A stretch of 64,000 bases of DNA from UBA11475 sp902486425 (GCA_902486425.1 CABTOK010000004.1:1-64000), one strand, 5' to 3'. Counted from the stretch's first letter, positions 51,049 to 60,027 are shown. The notes: generated by a model from the letters alone, not told the origin. Program-made: numbers and translations.

Positions 51049-52014
51049 ATGAAGTTTTCGGGAGTGTTTACGGCGATAACCACGCCGTTTTCAAACGGAA
51101 AAATCGACGAAAAGGCTTTTTTCGATTCGGTAAAACGTCAGATTTTATCGGGTGCGGACGGAATAGTCGTCGGTTCCACCACCGGCGAAGGCGGGTTTTT
51201 AACTGCGGACGAGAAACTGAATCTCTTAAAAACTGCGACATCGGCGAAAGACGCACTGTTTTCAAACAAGGCGGCGAAAAGATTTTCGATACTTGCCGGC
51301 GTTTCCGGAATGAAAACCGAAACCGCCGTAAACGAAGCGAAAGCTCTTACTTCACTGAAACGCGGAATAGAAGTCGACGGGATTTTAGTTCTCTCGCCCT
51401 ACTACCAGAAATGTACCGAGCTCGGCGCGATAAAGCATTTTTATGCGGTCGCAGACGCTTCCGAGGCGCCCGTTATCGTTTACAACGTACCCGGACGAAC
51501 CGGTTACGACCTTCCGGCTCCGGCGATAAAAGAGCTTATCAAGCATAAAAACATCGTCGGAATAAAAGAAGCGAGCGGCAATCTTAATAAAATCATGGAG
51601 ATAACTTCGGTAGCGGGCAACGAATTTTCTGTTCTTTGCGGCTGTGACGAACTGTTTTTGTCTGAGCTTTCGATCGGAGCGACGGGTTGCGTTTCAGTAT
51701 TATCGAACGTTGCTCCGAAACTCGTAAAAGCTATATATGAAAGTTACGATTCGGGCGAAACGGTATCGGCGAAAGTACTCCATTTATTCTCTCTTCCGCT
51801 CATAAAAGCGTTGTTCTCGGATGTGAATCCCGTTCCCGTAAAACGCGCCCTGAATTTTATAATGGGATACAGCGACGAAGTAACCGCCCCCTTAACGGAG
51901 CTTAGCGCGGACAAAAAAAGAGCGCTTATAAAAACGCTCGGAGAATTTATCAAAAAAGAACCCGAACTTTTAGGCGGAAGAAGAGAAATGCTGAAATCGG
52001 AGGTGGCGGAGTAA
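51049..52014 (+). CDS. dapA: 4-hydroxy-tetrahydrodipicolinate synthase
   Basis: Condenses pyruvate and aspartate semialdehyde, the first committed step to diaminopimelate and lysine. 321 residues, TIM-barrel lyase. G-S-T-T-G-E-G near residues 42-48, catalytic Tyr in Y-N-V-P-G-R-T-G near 141-148, Schiff-base Lys in G-I-K-E-A-S-G near 172-178. The last 30 residues extend beyond the usual end. ATG has AGAGG 7 nt upstream. First gene of a four-gene dap operon; the next start is 3 bp past its stop. Confidence 0.95.
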   Translation: MKFSGVFTAITTPFSNGKIDEKAFFDSVKRQILSGADGIVVGSTTGEGGFLTADEKLNLLKTATSAKDALFSNKAAKRFSILAGVSGMKTETAVNEAKALTSLKRGIEVDGILVLSPYYQKCTELGAIKHFYAVADASEAPVIVYNVPGRTGYDLPAPAIKELIKHKNIVGIKEASGNLNKIMEITSVAGNEFSVLCGCDELFLSELSIGATGCVSVLSNVAPKLVKAIYESYDSGETVSAKVLHLFSLPLIKALFSDVNPVPVKRALNFIMGYSDEVTAPLTELSADKKRALIKTLGEFIKKEPELLGGRREMLKSEVAE

Positions 52015-52017
52015 AAA

Positions 52018-52731
52018 ATGGACGTTCTGATCAACGGTTTTTTAGGAATAAACGGCTTCGGTCTGACAAAGGCCTGTCTTTTATCGGATGGAATCGCGGC
52101 TGTCGGCGGAGCAGATATCGCTCTCAAAAAAAGCGACCTTAAAAAAGAATACGTACGCGATACGTCCGAAGCGGTTACCGGACTTAACTTCATCGACGGG
52201 CGTTACGACGTTCTGATAGATTTTTCTTCGCCGAAAGCTACGCCTTACATTTCGGAATACGTCTCAAAAACCTGCACGCCGGCTCTTATTCTGACTACCG
52301 GTCAAAGCGAAAAAGATATTAAATTGTTAAAACGCGCGGCTAAAATCGCCCCCGTGGCGGTAATAAAAAACGCTTCTGCGGGAATAAACGCCGTAGCTAA
52401 AATTCTCAGACCGCTGTCTTCGTATCTCGACGGATACAGCGTCGGAATAACCGAAACCCACCGCCGCGGTAAAAAAGACTGTCCGTCGGGAACGGCGCTT
52501 TTTCTTAAGGACTGTATTGCCGAATCTGTACCGAATTCTTCGGTAGAAATGAACTCTGTTCGGCTTTTCAACGAGTTCGGCAAGCATGAAATTATTTTCA
52601 GAAACAAAGAAGAACAAGTAACCGTCACGCACGAGGTTCTATCACGTTCCTGCTTTTATTCGGGCGCGATAAACATAGCGAAAAAGCTGATTACCATGCC
52701 CGCGGGATTTTATACCGACACGGATTTTTGA
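52018..52731 (+). CDS. dapB: 4-hydroxy-tetrahydrodipicolinate reductase
   Basis: NAD(P)H reduction in the DAP pathway. 237 residues, slightly short. The N-terminal cofactor loop is diverged: N-G-F-L-G-I-N-G-F-G replaces the usual G-x-x-G-x-M-G. The D-F-S-S-P segment, the active-site E-T-H-R-R-G-K-K-D-C-P-S-G-T-A (family E-x-H-H-x-x-K-x-D-x-P-S-G-T-A, with the second His changed to Arg) and the C-terminal E-V-L-S-R motif support the assignment. It overlaps dapF by 4 bp. Position in the operon makes the call safe despite the divergence. Confidence 0.9.
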   Translation: MDVLINGFLGINGFGLTKACLLSDGIAAVGGADIALKKSDLKKEYVRDTSEAVTGLNFIDGRYDVLIDFSSPKATPYISEYVSKTCTPALILTTGQSEKDIKLLKRAAKIAPVAVIKNASAGINAVAKILRPLSSYLDGYSVGITETHRRGKKDCPSGTALFLKDCIAESVPNSSVEMNSVRLFNEFGKHEIIFRNKEEQVTVTHEVLSRSCFYSGAINIAKKLITMPAGFYTDTDF

Positions 52732-53612
52732 TTATGAAAATTGCTTTTACAAAATGCGAGTGCTGCGGAAACGACTACGTTTACATAGATTCCGGCTCCC
52801 CCATATTCCGCGAATCAATAAGTAAAACCTCCTTGATTACCGACGATAAATTTTTTAAAAAAATTACCGTTTCTTTATCCGACCGCCGTTTCGGAATAGG
52901 TTCTGACGGGGCAGTTTTTTACAAGTTCCCCGCAGAAAAAACGGAATACGATCTCGAAATCAGAATGTATAATTCCGACGGATCTGAGGGCTTATTATGC
53001 GGCACCGCTTTGAGAAGCGCAGCTTGTATTCTGGACGAAAAACTCGCAAAATCATGCTTACAGAAAAGTTCGTATAAAATAAAGACGGCTTCCGGCATAA
53101 AAATGGTAAAAAAAGAAGACTCTTGCGGCTTTATCGCTGAAATCGGAAAAGCGGATTTTTCCGCCGGAGAAAAGTTTTCCGTCTTGAAAAAGCCTGTAAT
53201 CAACTACACGTTTTGCTGCGGAGTTCCGCTCACTCTTCTATCCGTCGGCAATCTGCACGCGGTGGCGTTTGTCGACGATATAAAAAGCTTCGACCTCGAA
53301 AATTTTTATAAAGCTGTTAAACGCTCGAAAATTTTTACCGCGCCGTTCAATCTCGAAATCGCAAAAGTCACTTCGGATAATTCTCTTTTTACGAGAGTAT
53401 ACGAGAACGGCTCGGGCGAAACTCTTTGTTGCGGGACCGGTGCTTGCGCCGTCGCAGCTGCCGCTGTTTTACTCAAAAAACTCGCTTCGAAAAACATAAA
53501 CACGGCCTTTAACGGCGGAACGGTATCAGTGAAATGCGACCAAAGTTACAATTTGTCGGTCGGCGGGAACGTTAAAAAGGTCTTTACGGGAGTATATTAT
53601 TATGAGCCTTAA
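52728..53612 (+). CDS. dapF: Diaminopimelate epimerase
   Basis: Converts LL- to meso-diaminopimelate for lysine and peptidoglycan. 294 residues, two pseudo-symmetric domains. Both catalytic cysteines are present: C-G-T-A-L-R near residue 86 and C-C-G-T-G-A-C-A near 231 (usual A-C-G-T-G). G-I-G-S-D-G near 62 and N-S-D-G-S-E near 78 bind substrate. The first signature is N-G-x-R in most relatives and reads T-A-L-R here. Overlaps dapB by 4 bp and dapL by 11 bp. Confidence 0.92.
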   Translation: MIMKIAFTKCECCGNDYVYIDSGSPIFRESISKTSLITDDKFFKKITVSLSDRRFGIGSDGAVFYKFPAEKTEYDLEIRMYNSDGSEGLLCGTALRSAACILDEKLAKSCLQKSSYKIKTASGIKMVKKEDSCGFIAEIGKADFSAGEKFSVLKKPVINYTFCCGVPLTLLSVGNLHAVAFVDDIKSFDLENFYKAVKRSKIFTAPFNLEIAKVTSDNSLFTRVYENGSGETLCCGTGACAVAAAAVLLKKLASKNINTAFNGGTVSVKCDQSYNLSVGGNVKKVFTGVYYYEP

Positions 53613-54798
53613 ACCAAATAAAAATTTTGAAAAGTTACCGAAAGACTATCTTTTTTCGCGCATTAAAAAGAAAGAAGCCGAAATAAAAACAATAAATTTA
53701 ACAAGGATAAGCATAGGCGACGCCGTTCTGCCGATAGGCAGAACGATAGTTTCCGCCATGCAAAACGCGGCAACCGAACTCGGAGAAAAAGCAAGCTTTA
53801 GAGGGTATCCCCCGCAAAGCGGTTATTCCTTTTTAAAGCAATCCATAATAAACGACTATAAAAGACGCAACATTGTCATATCTGAAGACGAAATCTTCGT
53901 ATCCGACGGAGCAAAATCGGATTTATCCGGGCTTATGGATGTATTTCGGCAACACAGGTCTTATATAATCGCGCCGTTTTATCCTGTTTATCGAGATGCG
54001 GAAACCATAAAGGGAAACAATATAACCTATATCGAAGGAAATATAGACAATAACTTTTTGCCGCTCCCCGATAAAAAGTACAAATCGGGAGTTTACTATA
54101 TAACTTCGCCGAATAATCCTACCGGAGCGACGTACGATAAAAATTCGCTCGTTTCTTGGGTGGAACACGCATTAAAAACAAAATCGGTTATAATTTTCGA
54201 CGCGGCGTACGAGTGCTTTATTACAGAAAATCTGCCGCGCTCCATATACGAAATCGACGGAGCAAAAGACTGCGCGATAGAGGTAAAATCTTTTTCAAAG
54301 TCGGCGGGTTTCACCGGCGTAAGATGCGGATATACTGTTATCCCCGAAAAACTGAAATTACAAAACTCTTCCGGGCTTTTTTCGAAAAATAACGGCAACG
54401 TATACATAAACAAACTGTGGGAAAGACGACAGGCTGCGTTTTTTAACGGGGTTTCTTACATAACTCAACGCGGAGCCGAAGCCGCTCTCACCACTGCCGG
54501 CAAAGCTGAATGTAAAAAAAATATCGGGTATTACCTTAAAAACGCAGGACGTTTTTGTAAATTCTTTTCCGATCGCGGCGTAAGATTTTCCGGCGGTGTA
54601 AACTCCCCGTACGTTTTTGCCGAGACTCCCGATAAAATACCGTCAGAAAGATTTTTCGATGCGCTTATCGCAAGCGGACTGGTGGCTACGCCCGGCGCGG
54701 GATTCGGAGCATCCGGCGAATACTTTATGAGATACTCCTCTTTCTGCTCCGAAGCCGACGCCGAAAGAGCTGTTAAAATATTGTCTTTATTCTATTAA
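53602..54798 (+). CDS. dapL: LL-diaminopimelate aminotransferase
   Basis: A PLP enzyme that makes LL-DAP directly from tetrahydrodipicolinate, bypassing the succinyl and acetyl routes. 398 residues. It begins N-F-x-K-L-P-K-D-Y-L-F-S-R-I like DapL proteins. G-Y-P-P-Q-S-G-Y near 75, S-P-N-N-P-T-G-A near 170-177, PLP Lys in S-F-S-K-S-A-G-F-T-G-V-R near 232-243, C-terminal M-R-Y-S-S-F. The presence of dapL with dapA/B/F and absence of dapD/E here fits the aminotransferase pathway. A copy of the dispersed motif lies inside (53937-53958) and changes a short surface segment. Confidence 0.92.
   Translation: MSLKPNKNFEKLPKDYLFSRIKKKEAEIKTINLTRISIGDAVLPIGRTIVSAMQNAATELGEKASFRGYPPQSGYSFLKQSIINDYKRRNIVISEDEIFVSDGAKSDLSGLMDVFRQHRSYIIAPFYPVYRDAETIKGNNITYIEGNIDNNFLPLPDKKYKSGVYYITSPNNPTGATYDKNSLVSWVEHALKTKSVIIFDAAYECFITENLPRSIYEIDGAKDCAIEVKSFSKSAGFTGVRCGYTVIPEKLKLQNSSGLFSKNNGNVYINKLWERRQAAFFNGVSYITQRGAEAALTTAGKAECKKNIGYYLKNAGRFCKFFSDRGVRFSGGVNSPYVFAETPDKIPSERFFDALIASGLVATPGAGFGASGEYFMRYSSFCSEADAERAVKILSLFY
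53937..53958 (+). repeat. Dispersed motif, copy H inside dapL
   Basis: GGATGTATTTCGGCAACACA followed by GG. It encodes V-F-R-Q-H-R in frame, at a variable point just before the P-F-Y-P-V-Y motif. Confidence 0.45.
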
Positions 54799-55165
54799 AA
54801 CGGAAAAAATTTAACCTGAACCGCTGCGTTTTTGCCGCTTAAAAGTAAAAAATACTTAATTCAACGTGATTTTTACGAATTTAAGTAACAAATTGCCGAT
54901 ATAATGCTGCGGCGTTTTGTTGCTATTTCGTCCGATTTGATATATAATAAAAATACTTAAAGACACAAACTTTTGTCCGATTAAAACGGACTTTGCCTGA
55001 AATAAGGTAATATTCGTAATTATTAGCGGACGATCGCTTTATGCGATTTGTCCTATTTTTTTGCGTAAAACACTTTAAAAACGGATAAAATCATAAGATT
55101 TTAATCAAAAAACAATAAATATAATAAAATTTTATACAAAACGTAGTTAAAAGAGGTACAAAGGA
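54799..55165. other. Gap between dapL and bglA
   Basis: It holds a small GTCCG/CGGAC hairpin (54975-54991), a better terminator at 55028-55062 and AT-rich promoter-like sequence before bglA. No gene. Confidence 0.5.
55028..55062 (+). terminator. Terminator before bglA
   Basis: GGACGATCGC/GCGATTTGTCC hairpin followed by TATTTTTTT. Confidence 0.7.
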
Positions 55166-56542
55166 ATGTTCAGAAAAGATTTTTTATGGGGAACGGCGAC
55201 CGCCGCAACTCAGATCGAAGGCGCGGCGTTCGAGGACGGCAAAGGTTTATCCGTCTGGGACGTCAACCCGAAGGCTAAAAATTTCACATACCGCGGAGAC
55301 GGGGTTGAAGTCGCCTGCGATTCTTACCACAAATGGGACGAGGATCTCTTATTATTAAAAAATCTCGGTGTAAACGCTTACAGGTTTTCTATCGCATGGC
55401 CGAGAATTATTCCGAAAGGCGTAGGTGAAATCAATCAGAAAGGTCTCGATTATTATAAAAAGATGGTTGACGATCTTATCGCAGCGAATATTAAACCGGT
55501 AATAACAATATTCCACTGGGATCTCCCCTACGAACTTTATATAAGAGGCGGCTGGCTAAATCCAGAAATTTCGGACTGGTTTGCCGAATACGTCAAAGTT
55601 ATAGCCGAAAATTTTGCCGATAAAGTAAAAATGTTTATTCCCATAAACGAACCACAATGCGTTCTCGGCGGTCTCGGCGGAACTTACAGAAATTCTAACT
55701 TCACCTCGAAAGAAATGCTTACCATGATACATAACATTTTGTTGTGTCACGGTAAAGCCGCGGCTATTTTACATAAATACGAAGGCGTTCGGGTAGGCAT
55801 GTCCTCCTGCGGCGGAATAGATATTCCTTACAGCGAAAAAGCGGAAGATATTGAAGCCGCGAGAAGACACTTCTTCTCTACCGGAAAAGCAACGCCGTGG
55901 ACCACCGCTACATGGCTCGATCCCGTATTTTTAGGCGATTATCCCGAAGAATATTACAAAATCTTCGCTAAAGACGAACTTCCCGATATAAAGTCAGGCG
56001 ATATGGAACTTATAGCTCATTCCGCGGACTTTTTGGCGCAGAATACATATAACGGAGAATGCTACTTCAAAGCGGGTAAAAACGGCGAACCGGAAAGAGT
56101 AGATTTTCATTACGGATATCCGATGACCATGATGAACTGGCCCGTCACGCCCGAAGTTTTATACTGGGGACCTAAATTCTTATACGAACGCTATAAAGTA
56201 CCATTCTATATTACGGAAAACGGCGTTGCGGTAACAGATCTTCTCACTCCGGACGATAAAATTCACGACGGAGCGAGAATAGAATTCATTCGCTCTTATC
56301 TCGAAAATTTTATGAGAGCCTCAGACGAAGGAGTGGACATAAGAGGTTATTTTTACTGGAGCATGCTCGACAACTTTGAATGGCTTTCCGCATATACAAA
56401 GCGTTTCGGTCTTATTTACGTCGACTACAAAACTCTTAAAAGATATCCTAAAGATTCGTATTACTATTATGCCGACGTAATCAAAACAAACGGCGAGATA
56501 GTAAATATATACAAAAATAAAAATTATAATAATCAGAAATAA
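55166..56542 (+). CDS. bglA: GH1 beta-glucosidase / 6-phospho-beta-glucosidase
   Basis: 458-residue cytoplasmic family 1 glycosidase. N-terminal signature F-L-W-G-T-A-T-A-A-T-Q-I-E-G-A at residues 7-21. Acid/base Glu in I-N-E-P near 161, nucleophile in Y-I-T-E-N-G near 351. The F-E-W-L-S-A-Y-T-K-R-F-G-L end is typical of true beta-glucosidases rather than 6-phospho enzymes, which usually have S-x-x-x-x-x-K-Y there. ATG is preceded by AGAGG 10 nt away. Single gene with terminator at 56646. It releases glucose from cello-oligosaccharides or similar beta-glucosides. Confidence 0.92.
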   Translation: MFRKDFLWGTATAATQIEGAAFEDGKGLSVWDVNPKAKNFTYRGDGVEVACDSYHKWDEDLLLLKNLGVNAYRFSIAWPRIIPKGVGEINQKGLDYYKKMVDDLIAANIKPVITIFHWDLPYELYIRGGWLNPEISDWFAEYVKVIAENFADKVKMFIPINEPQCVLGGLGGTYRNSNFTSKEMLTMIHNILLCHGKAAAILHKYEGVRVGMSSCGGIDIPYSEKAEDIEAARRHFFSTGKATPWTTATWLDPVFLGDYPEEYYKIFAKDELPDIKSGDMELIAHSADFLAQNTYNGECYFKAGKNGEPERVDFHYGYPMTMMNWPVTPEVLYWGPKFLYERYKVPFYITENGVAVTDLLTPDDKIHDGARIEFIRSYLENFMRASDEGVDIRGYFYWSMLDNFEWLSAYTKRFGLIYVDYKTLKRYPKDSYYYYADVIKTNGEIVNIYKNKNYNNQK

Positions 56543-56595
56543 TTTTATTGTTATAACTGTTATATTCAGACGATAACTTTATTTAAAAATAAAAA

Positions 56596-56617
56596 GGTAA
56601 TATTTCGGTAATAACGG
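56596..56617 (+). repeat. Dispersed motif, copy G
   Basis: A diverged copy with the core GGTAATATTTCGGTAATAAC. It lies 53 bp after the bglA stop. Confidence 0.4.
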
Positions 56618-56645
56618 TATTATCAAAACCGTACCGAATAAACTG

Positions 56646-56675
56646 AAAGCTCTGTTTTACGGCAGAGCTTTTTTA
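56646..56675 (+). terminator. Terminator after bglA
   Basis: AAAGCTCTG/CAGAGCTTT hairpin followed by TTTT and AT-rich sequence. Confidence 0.82.
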
Positions 56676-56710
56676 ATTAATTTTTATATTTTAAATATAA
56701 TTTAAAATAT

Positions 56711-56737
56711 AAAAAACCATGCTTAAAGCATGGTTTT
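56711..56737 (-). terminator. Terminator after tRNA-Pro
   Basis: Reverse strand AAACCATGC/GCATGGTTT hairpin plus T run, starting directly after the tRNA CCA. Confidence 0.82.
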
Positions 56738-56813
56738 TGGTCTGAGTGAGGTGACTTGAACACCCGACCTCTTGCCCCCCAGACAAGCGCGCTACCAACT
56801 GCGCTACACCCAG
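56738..56813 (-). tRNA. tRNA-Pro (GGG)
   Basis: 76-nt cloverleaf with encoded CCA. Acceptor CTGGGTG/CACTCAG, anticodon stem CTTGT/GCAAG with loop CTGGGGG (anticodon GGG), T loop TTCAAGT. Confidence 0.92.
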
Positions 56814-56845
56814 TCGTAAAACGGACTTTATTTCGTCCGCTTTAT

Positions 56846-56873
56846 ATTATACAACATTTTTAAAAATTATCAA
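56846..56873 (-). promoter_or_regulatory. Promoter of tRNA-Pro
   Basis: Reverse strand: TTGATA (56868-56873), 16-bp spacer, TATAAT (56846-56851). Confidence 0.8.
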
Positions 56874-56956
56874 ACTATTTGACTATGTTTTTGTAAAGAT
56901 TTATTCTCATAATAAATATTAAGATAAATCCTTGTAAATAGTCGGATAATTTTTAA

Positions 56957-57772
56957 TTATTCGCCGTCTTTGAAACTGTTGCCTAAAAACGTACCGAAGC
57001 CCGAAGGAGTCTTTCTTTTAGGTCTGTCGGTAAAGCCGCCGGTTCTTTCTCTTTTTCCGCCGAAATTGCCGTTTTTATTGAAGTTTCTGCCGCCTTCTCT
57101 GTTATAAGGCTTTTTATAGCCGTCCTTGTTATAGCCTTTGTTGTAAGTTTCGCGCTGGGGCTTCTTTTCGTTGGGAACGATTATCACGTATCTGTTCGGT
57201 TCTTTGCCTTCGGAAATGGTAGTAACGGTCTTGCTGTCCGCGAGAGCCGAGTGAATGATACGTCTTTCATACGGATTCATGGGTTCGAGAGAGATGTCTC
57301 TTCCGTATCTTACTGCCTTTTCTTCAAGTCTGTGGGCGAGCTTTATAAGTGTTTCTTCTCTCTTTTCGCGATAACCTTCGCAGTTTACGGAAACTCGTTT
57401 GTATTCTTTGTTTCCTATATTGGCAACTGCTCCGGCAAGCGTCTGAATAGCGTCTAAAATTTCGCCCCTATAGCCGATTAAAGCTGCGGAATCGGTAGCG
57501 ATGATTTCTACTTCAACCTGTTCGCCTTCCGAAACGAGATTAGCTTTTGCTTCGAGATCGAGTTTATCGAATAAGCCGTTCAAAAATTCTACGGCGTTTT
57601 CGCCGTCGGTGTTGCTCTTTTTGATTTCTACCTTTGCGGGTTTCTTAACCGTTCCGAAAATACCTTTTACGGGTTCTTCGATAACGGTGATGCAGGCTTC
57701 TTCATGCGTGAGACCGAGTTCTTTAAGACCTTTTTCAATAGCTTCTTCGGTCGTCTTTCCGGTAAATTCCAT
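56957..57772 (-). CDS. jag: Jag/KhpB RNA-binding protein
   Basis: A cytoplasmic RNA-binding protein that works beside YidC and in cell-wall control in Bacillota. 271 residues. The Jag-N domain (1-50) has E-E-A-I-E-K-G-L-K-E-L-G and the K-G-I-F-G motif. A KH-type domain (about 70-145) has L-I-G-Y-R-G-E (usual G-x-x-G form). The R3H domain (about 150-205) has R-R-I-I-H. The last 60 residues are a basic, Gly/Asn/Lys-rich tail, probably disordered. ATG is preceded by AGAGG. Only 3 bp separate it from yidC, so it is co-transcribed. Confidence 0.93.
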   Translation of the reverse strand: MEFTGKTTEEAIEKGLKELGLTHEEACITVIEEPVKGIFGTVKKPAKVEIKKSNTDGENAVEFLNGLFDKLDLEAKANLVSEGEQVEVEIIATDSAALIGYRGEILDAIQTLAGAVANIGNKEYKRVSVNCEGYREKREETLIKLAHRLEEKAVRYGRDISLEPMNPYERRIIHSALADSKTVTTISEGKEPNRYVIIVPNEKKPQRETYNKGYNKDGYKKPYNREGGRNFNKNGNFGGKRERTGGFTDRPKRKTPSGFGTFLGNSFKDGE

Positions 57773-57775
57773 TAT

Positions 57776-59188
57776 TTAACCTCTTCTGACAATGTTATTA
57801 TTTTCTTCTAAGCCTTCTTTCTTAGCGAATCTGGCGTCGACGATTTTATTGATTATAACGGTTGTAATCGTACTCATAAGCGTGCTTACGATAATGTAAA
57901 GCGAGAATGCTGCGGAGTAAATGAACGCAAAGAACGCCATCATTACAGGCATCATCCACATCATCATTTTCTGCGTCTGCGCGCCCTGTCCGTCTACGGT
58001 CTGAAGTTCGAGCTGATCTTTTTGCGACTTCATCGAAACGAACTGAGAAAGTATCATCGTGCCTATGGTAAGAACTATAAGAATATAGTAACCGTTGGGC
58101 TGCTTCGATTCTTTTGAAAGATCCCCGATAACGAGCTTATAATCGTCGTTTGACAAAACTTTGTTGTTATCTATTACCGGAGTGATTTTTACTATTCTCG
58201 TGCAACCGCTGAAAGAATAAACCGCGTCGGGCTTCCAGATGTTTTTTACCCAGAAGAAAGACTGTCTTTCTTTATAATATACGTCTGCCGAAGCGCGCTG
58301 CTGAATGTTTACGACAAACTTTTCGGCATTTTCGACCGTTCTTTCTGCTTCTTCGTACGTTTCCGCAAATGTCTTGTTTTCAAACTTAAGCGTTTCGTTC
58401 TTTTTTAACTGTTCGAGATCTACTCCGAAAAGAGCGTCGTCCTTTGTATAACTTACCTTGCCGTCTGCGTCTTTAGTAAGAGTGATTTTTAAAGTAACGT
58501 AGCTGTGCTGTGTCGAAAGCGTAACGGGAGTGGAAGTTACTCCGTTCTCCGTTTTTGAAACTCCTTTGGTAATAGTAAGCTCGTAAGTTTCTTCGCCTTT
58601 AGTTAACTTCTTCGTAACCGCTCCGTTATCAGAAACGCCGCTCAAAGCTCCTTCGATAGCGTCTGCGTTGAAAATAAGCTCGTCCGCTTTTGTCTTTTTA
58701 TTTTTTTCTACCTTTACGTAATAACCGGCTTCGTCTGCACCGTCGGCTTCTATACCATCGATAACGACATGATTGTACGCAGCAGCCATGTTGTAAAGAT
58801 TTTCTTCCTGCTGGAAGGTAGAATAACTGTTGAAACTGTTAAGAACTATTATGAATATTACGAGCGTTACGATGGTCGGTAAACACGAGCCGAAAACGCT
58901 GTAACCTTCTTTCTTATAAAGAGCCATTACCTTTTGGGAATACAGGTCCTTTCTGTCCTTATACTGTTCCTGAAGTTTTTCAAGCTCGGGACGCATCTGT
59001 TTCATTTTAAGCGAACTTTTACGCATCGAAGATCTTGAAAAGTAATCGAATATAAGCGTTACGAGTTTAAGTAAGACGGTAAAAACTATAATACCTACCC
59101 ATACCGCCGGAAACGACGTGATAAGATCGGCAATAAGTTTTGTCAAACCGCCTACCGAAGGTTTGTATGCTATTTCAATAAAATTCAT
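57776..59188 (-). CDS. yidC: Membrane protein insertase YidC with a large extracytoplasmic insert
   Basis: Inserts membrane proteins alone or with SecYEG. The start is set at ATG 59188 (M-N-F-I-E-I-A-Y), 16 codons after the longest frame start, since yidD ends 1 bp before it and Gram-positive YidC begins about there. 470 residues. First helix about 28-50, cytoplasmic hairpin with K-M-K-Q-M-R-P-E, second helix near 110-130, then an insert of about 230 residues rich in Lys, Glu and Thr before the third helix (about 365). Such proteins in Bacillota usually have about 260-300 residues, so the insert is unusual. The end helices and the basic tail are normal. The lipobox of SpoIIIJ is missing. Confidence 0.92.
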   Translation of the reverse strand: MNFIEIAYKPSVGGLTKLIADLITSFPAVWVGIIVFTVLLKLVTLIFDYFSRSSMRKSSLKMKQMRPELEKLQEQYKDRKDLYSQKVMALYKKEGYSVFGSCLPTIVTLVIFIIVLNSFNSYSTFQQEENLYNMAAAYNHVVIDGIEADGADEAGYYVKVEKNKKTKADELIFNADAIEGALSGVSDNGAVTKKLTKGEETYELTITKGVSKTENGVTSTPVTLSTQHSYVTLKITLTKDADGKVSYTKDDALFGVDLEQLKKNETLKFENKTFAETYEEAERTVENAEKFVVNIQQRASADVYYKERQSFFWVKNIWKPDAVYSFSGCTRIVKITPVIDNNKVLSNDDYKLVIGDLSKESKQPNGYYILIVLTIGTMILSQFVSMKSQKDQLELQTVDGQGAQTQKMMMWMMPVMMAFFAFIYSAAFSLYIIVSTLMSTITTVIINKIVDARFAKKEGLEENNNIVRRG

Positions 59189-59189
59189 T

Positions 59190-59423
59190 TTAATATACCC
59201 ATTTGACGACGCTTCTCTTATCCGGAACTTTATCAAACCCGCCTTTACTCCACGGGTTGCATCTTAAAATTCGCCAGATACCGAGCAGAACGCCGTAAAA
59301 AAATCCGTGCTTTAAAATGGCTTCAAGAGTATAAGCCGAACAACTCGGCATATATTTGCAATTATGAAACGATAAATGTTTCTGATAAAAGCGTATCATT
59401 TTTACGCTTAAATACTTCAGCAT
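59190..59423 (-). CDS. yidD: Membrane protein insertion efficiency factor YidD
   Basis: 77 residues. The C-x-Y-x-P-S-C-S-x-Y signature at about 23-32 and C-N-P-W near 58 are diagnostic. Assists YidC in membrane insertion. Lies between rnpA and yidC in the classic order. A start at M9 (M-I-R-F-Y) is also possible and would fit shorter relatives. Confidence 0.93.
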   Translation of the reverse strand: MLKYLSVKMIRFYQKHLSFHNCKYMPSCSAYTLEAILKHGFFYGVLLGIWRILRCNPWSKGGFDKVPDKRSVVKWVY

Positions 59424-59522
59424 TTTTACTCTCTTAATACTTTTTTATTATTATCCTTTCCGAAATAAAAAATATTTTTAAATCTTAATATTCTGTAAAA
59501 AAATTATTTACTATACGATCGT

Positions 59523-59840
59523 TTAGATAAGTCCCTTTCTTTTAAAAGCATAGCCTAAATCTTTAACGAATTTATCGTAAGAATATTCTTCTTTAACCTT
59601 AGGTATAATAACAAAAAAGAAGTTTTGAGCGTCTTTAAACTTAAAACTTCTGAAAGATTCGCGCAAAAGTCTTTTGACGCGGTTACGCTGAACGCTTTTT
59701 CCGTGGCGTTTTCCGACGGCGTAGCCTACTTTGGTTTCCTTTTCGGGCATCATAACCAAAGTAAGACTGTCTGTATAGACCTTTTCGCCCTTTTTTAAGA
59801 CTCTCGAAAAATCTTTTTCTTTTTTCAGTCTGTTATCCAA
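59523..59840 (-). CDS. rnpA: Ribonuclease P protein component
   Basis: Protein subunit of RNase P, which trims the 5' leader of pre-tRNAs. About 105 residues from the TTG start at 59840, chosen because relatives begin a few residues before the R-L-K-K-E-K-D-F motif and GGGG lies 9 nt upstream. A frame extension to ATG 59873 or TTG 59879 is possible but covers a perfect hairpin (GGTTCCG/CGGAACC). The RNR motif (R-N-R-V-K-R-L-L-R-E) lies near residue 58. Neighbours rpmH and yidD confirm it. Confidence 0.92.
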   Translation of the reverse strand: MDNRLKKEKDFSRVLKKGEKVYTDSLTLVMMPEKETKVGYAVGKRHGKSVQRNRVKRLLRESFRSFKFKDAQNFFFVIIPKVKEEYSYDKFVKDLGYAFKRKGLI

Positions 59841-59892
59841 TTTGAAACCCCGGTTCCGAAGAAACGGAACCATAGTCAAACTTCAGCCTAAA

Positions 59893-60027
59893 TTAAGCGG
59901 AAAGTTTATGACGACCTTTATTTCTTCTTCTGGCGAGAACGTTTCTGCCACCCTTGGACTGCATTCTCTTTCTGAATCCGTGAACTTTGCTTCTCTGTCT
60001 TTTTTTCGGTTGATAAGTTCTTTTCAT
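59893..60027 (-). CDS. rpmH: Ribosomal protein L34
   Basis: 44 residues, M-K-R-T-Y-Q-P-K-K-R-Q-R, very basic, ending K-L-S-A. It is the L34 protein of the large subunit. ATG 60027 has AAGGAA 7 nt upstream. First gene of the rpmH-rnpA-yidD-yidC-jag cluster. Confidence 0.97.
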   Translation of the reverse strand: MKRTYQPKKRQRSKVHGFRKRMQSKGGRNVLARRRNKGRHKLSA

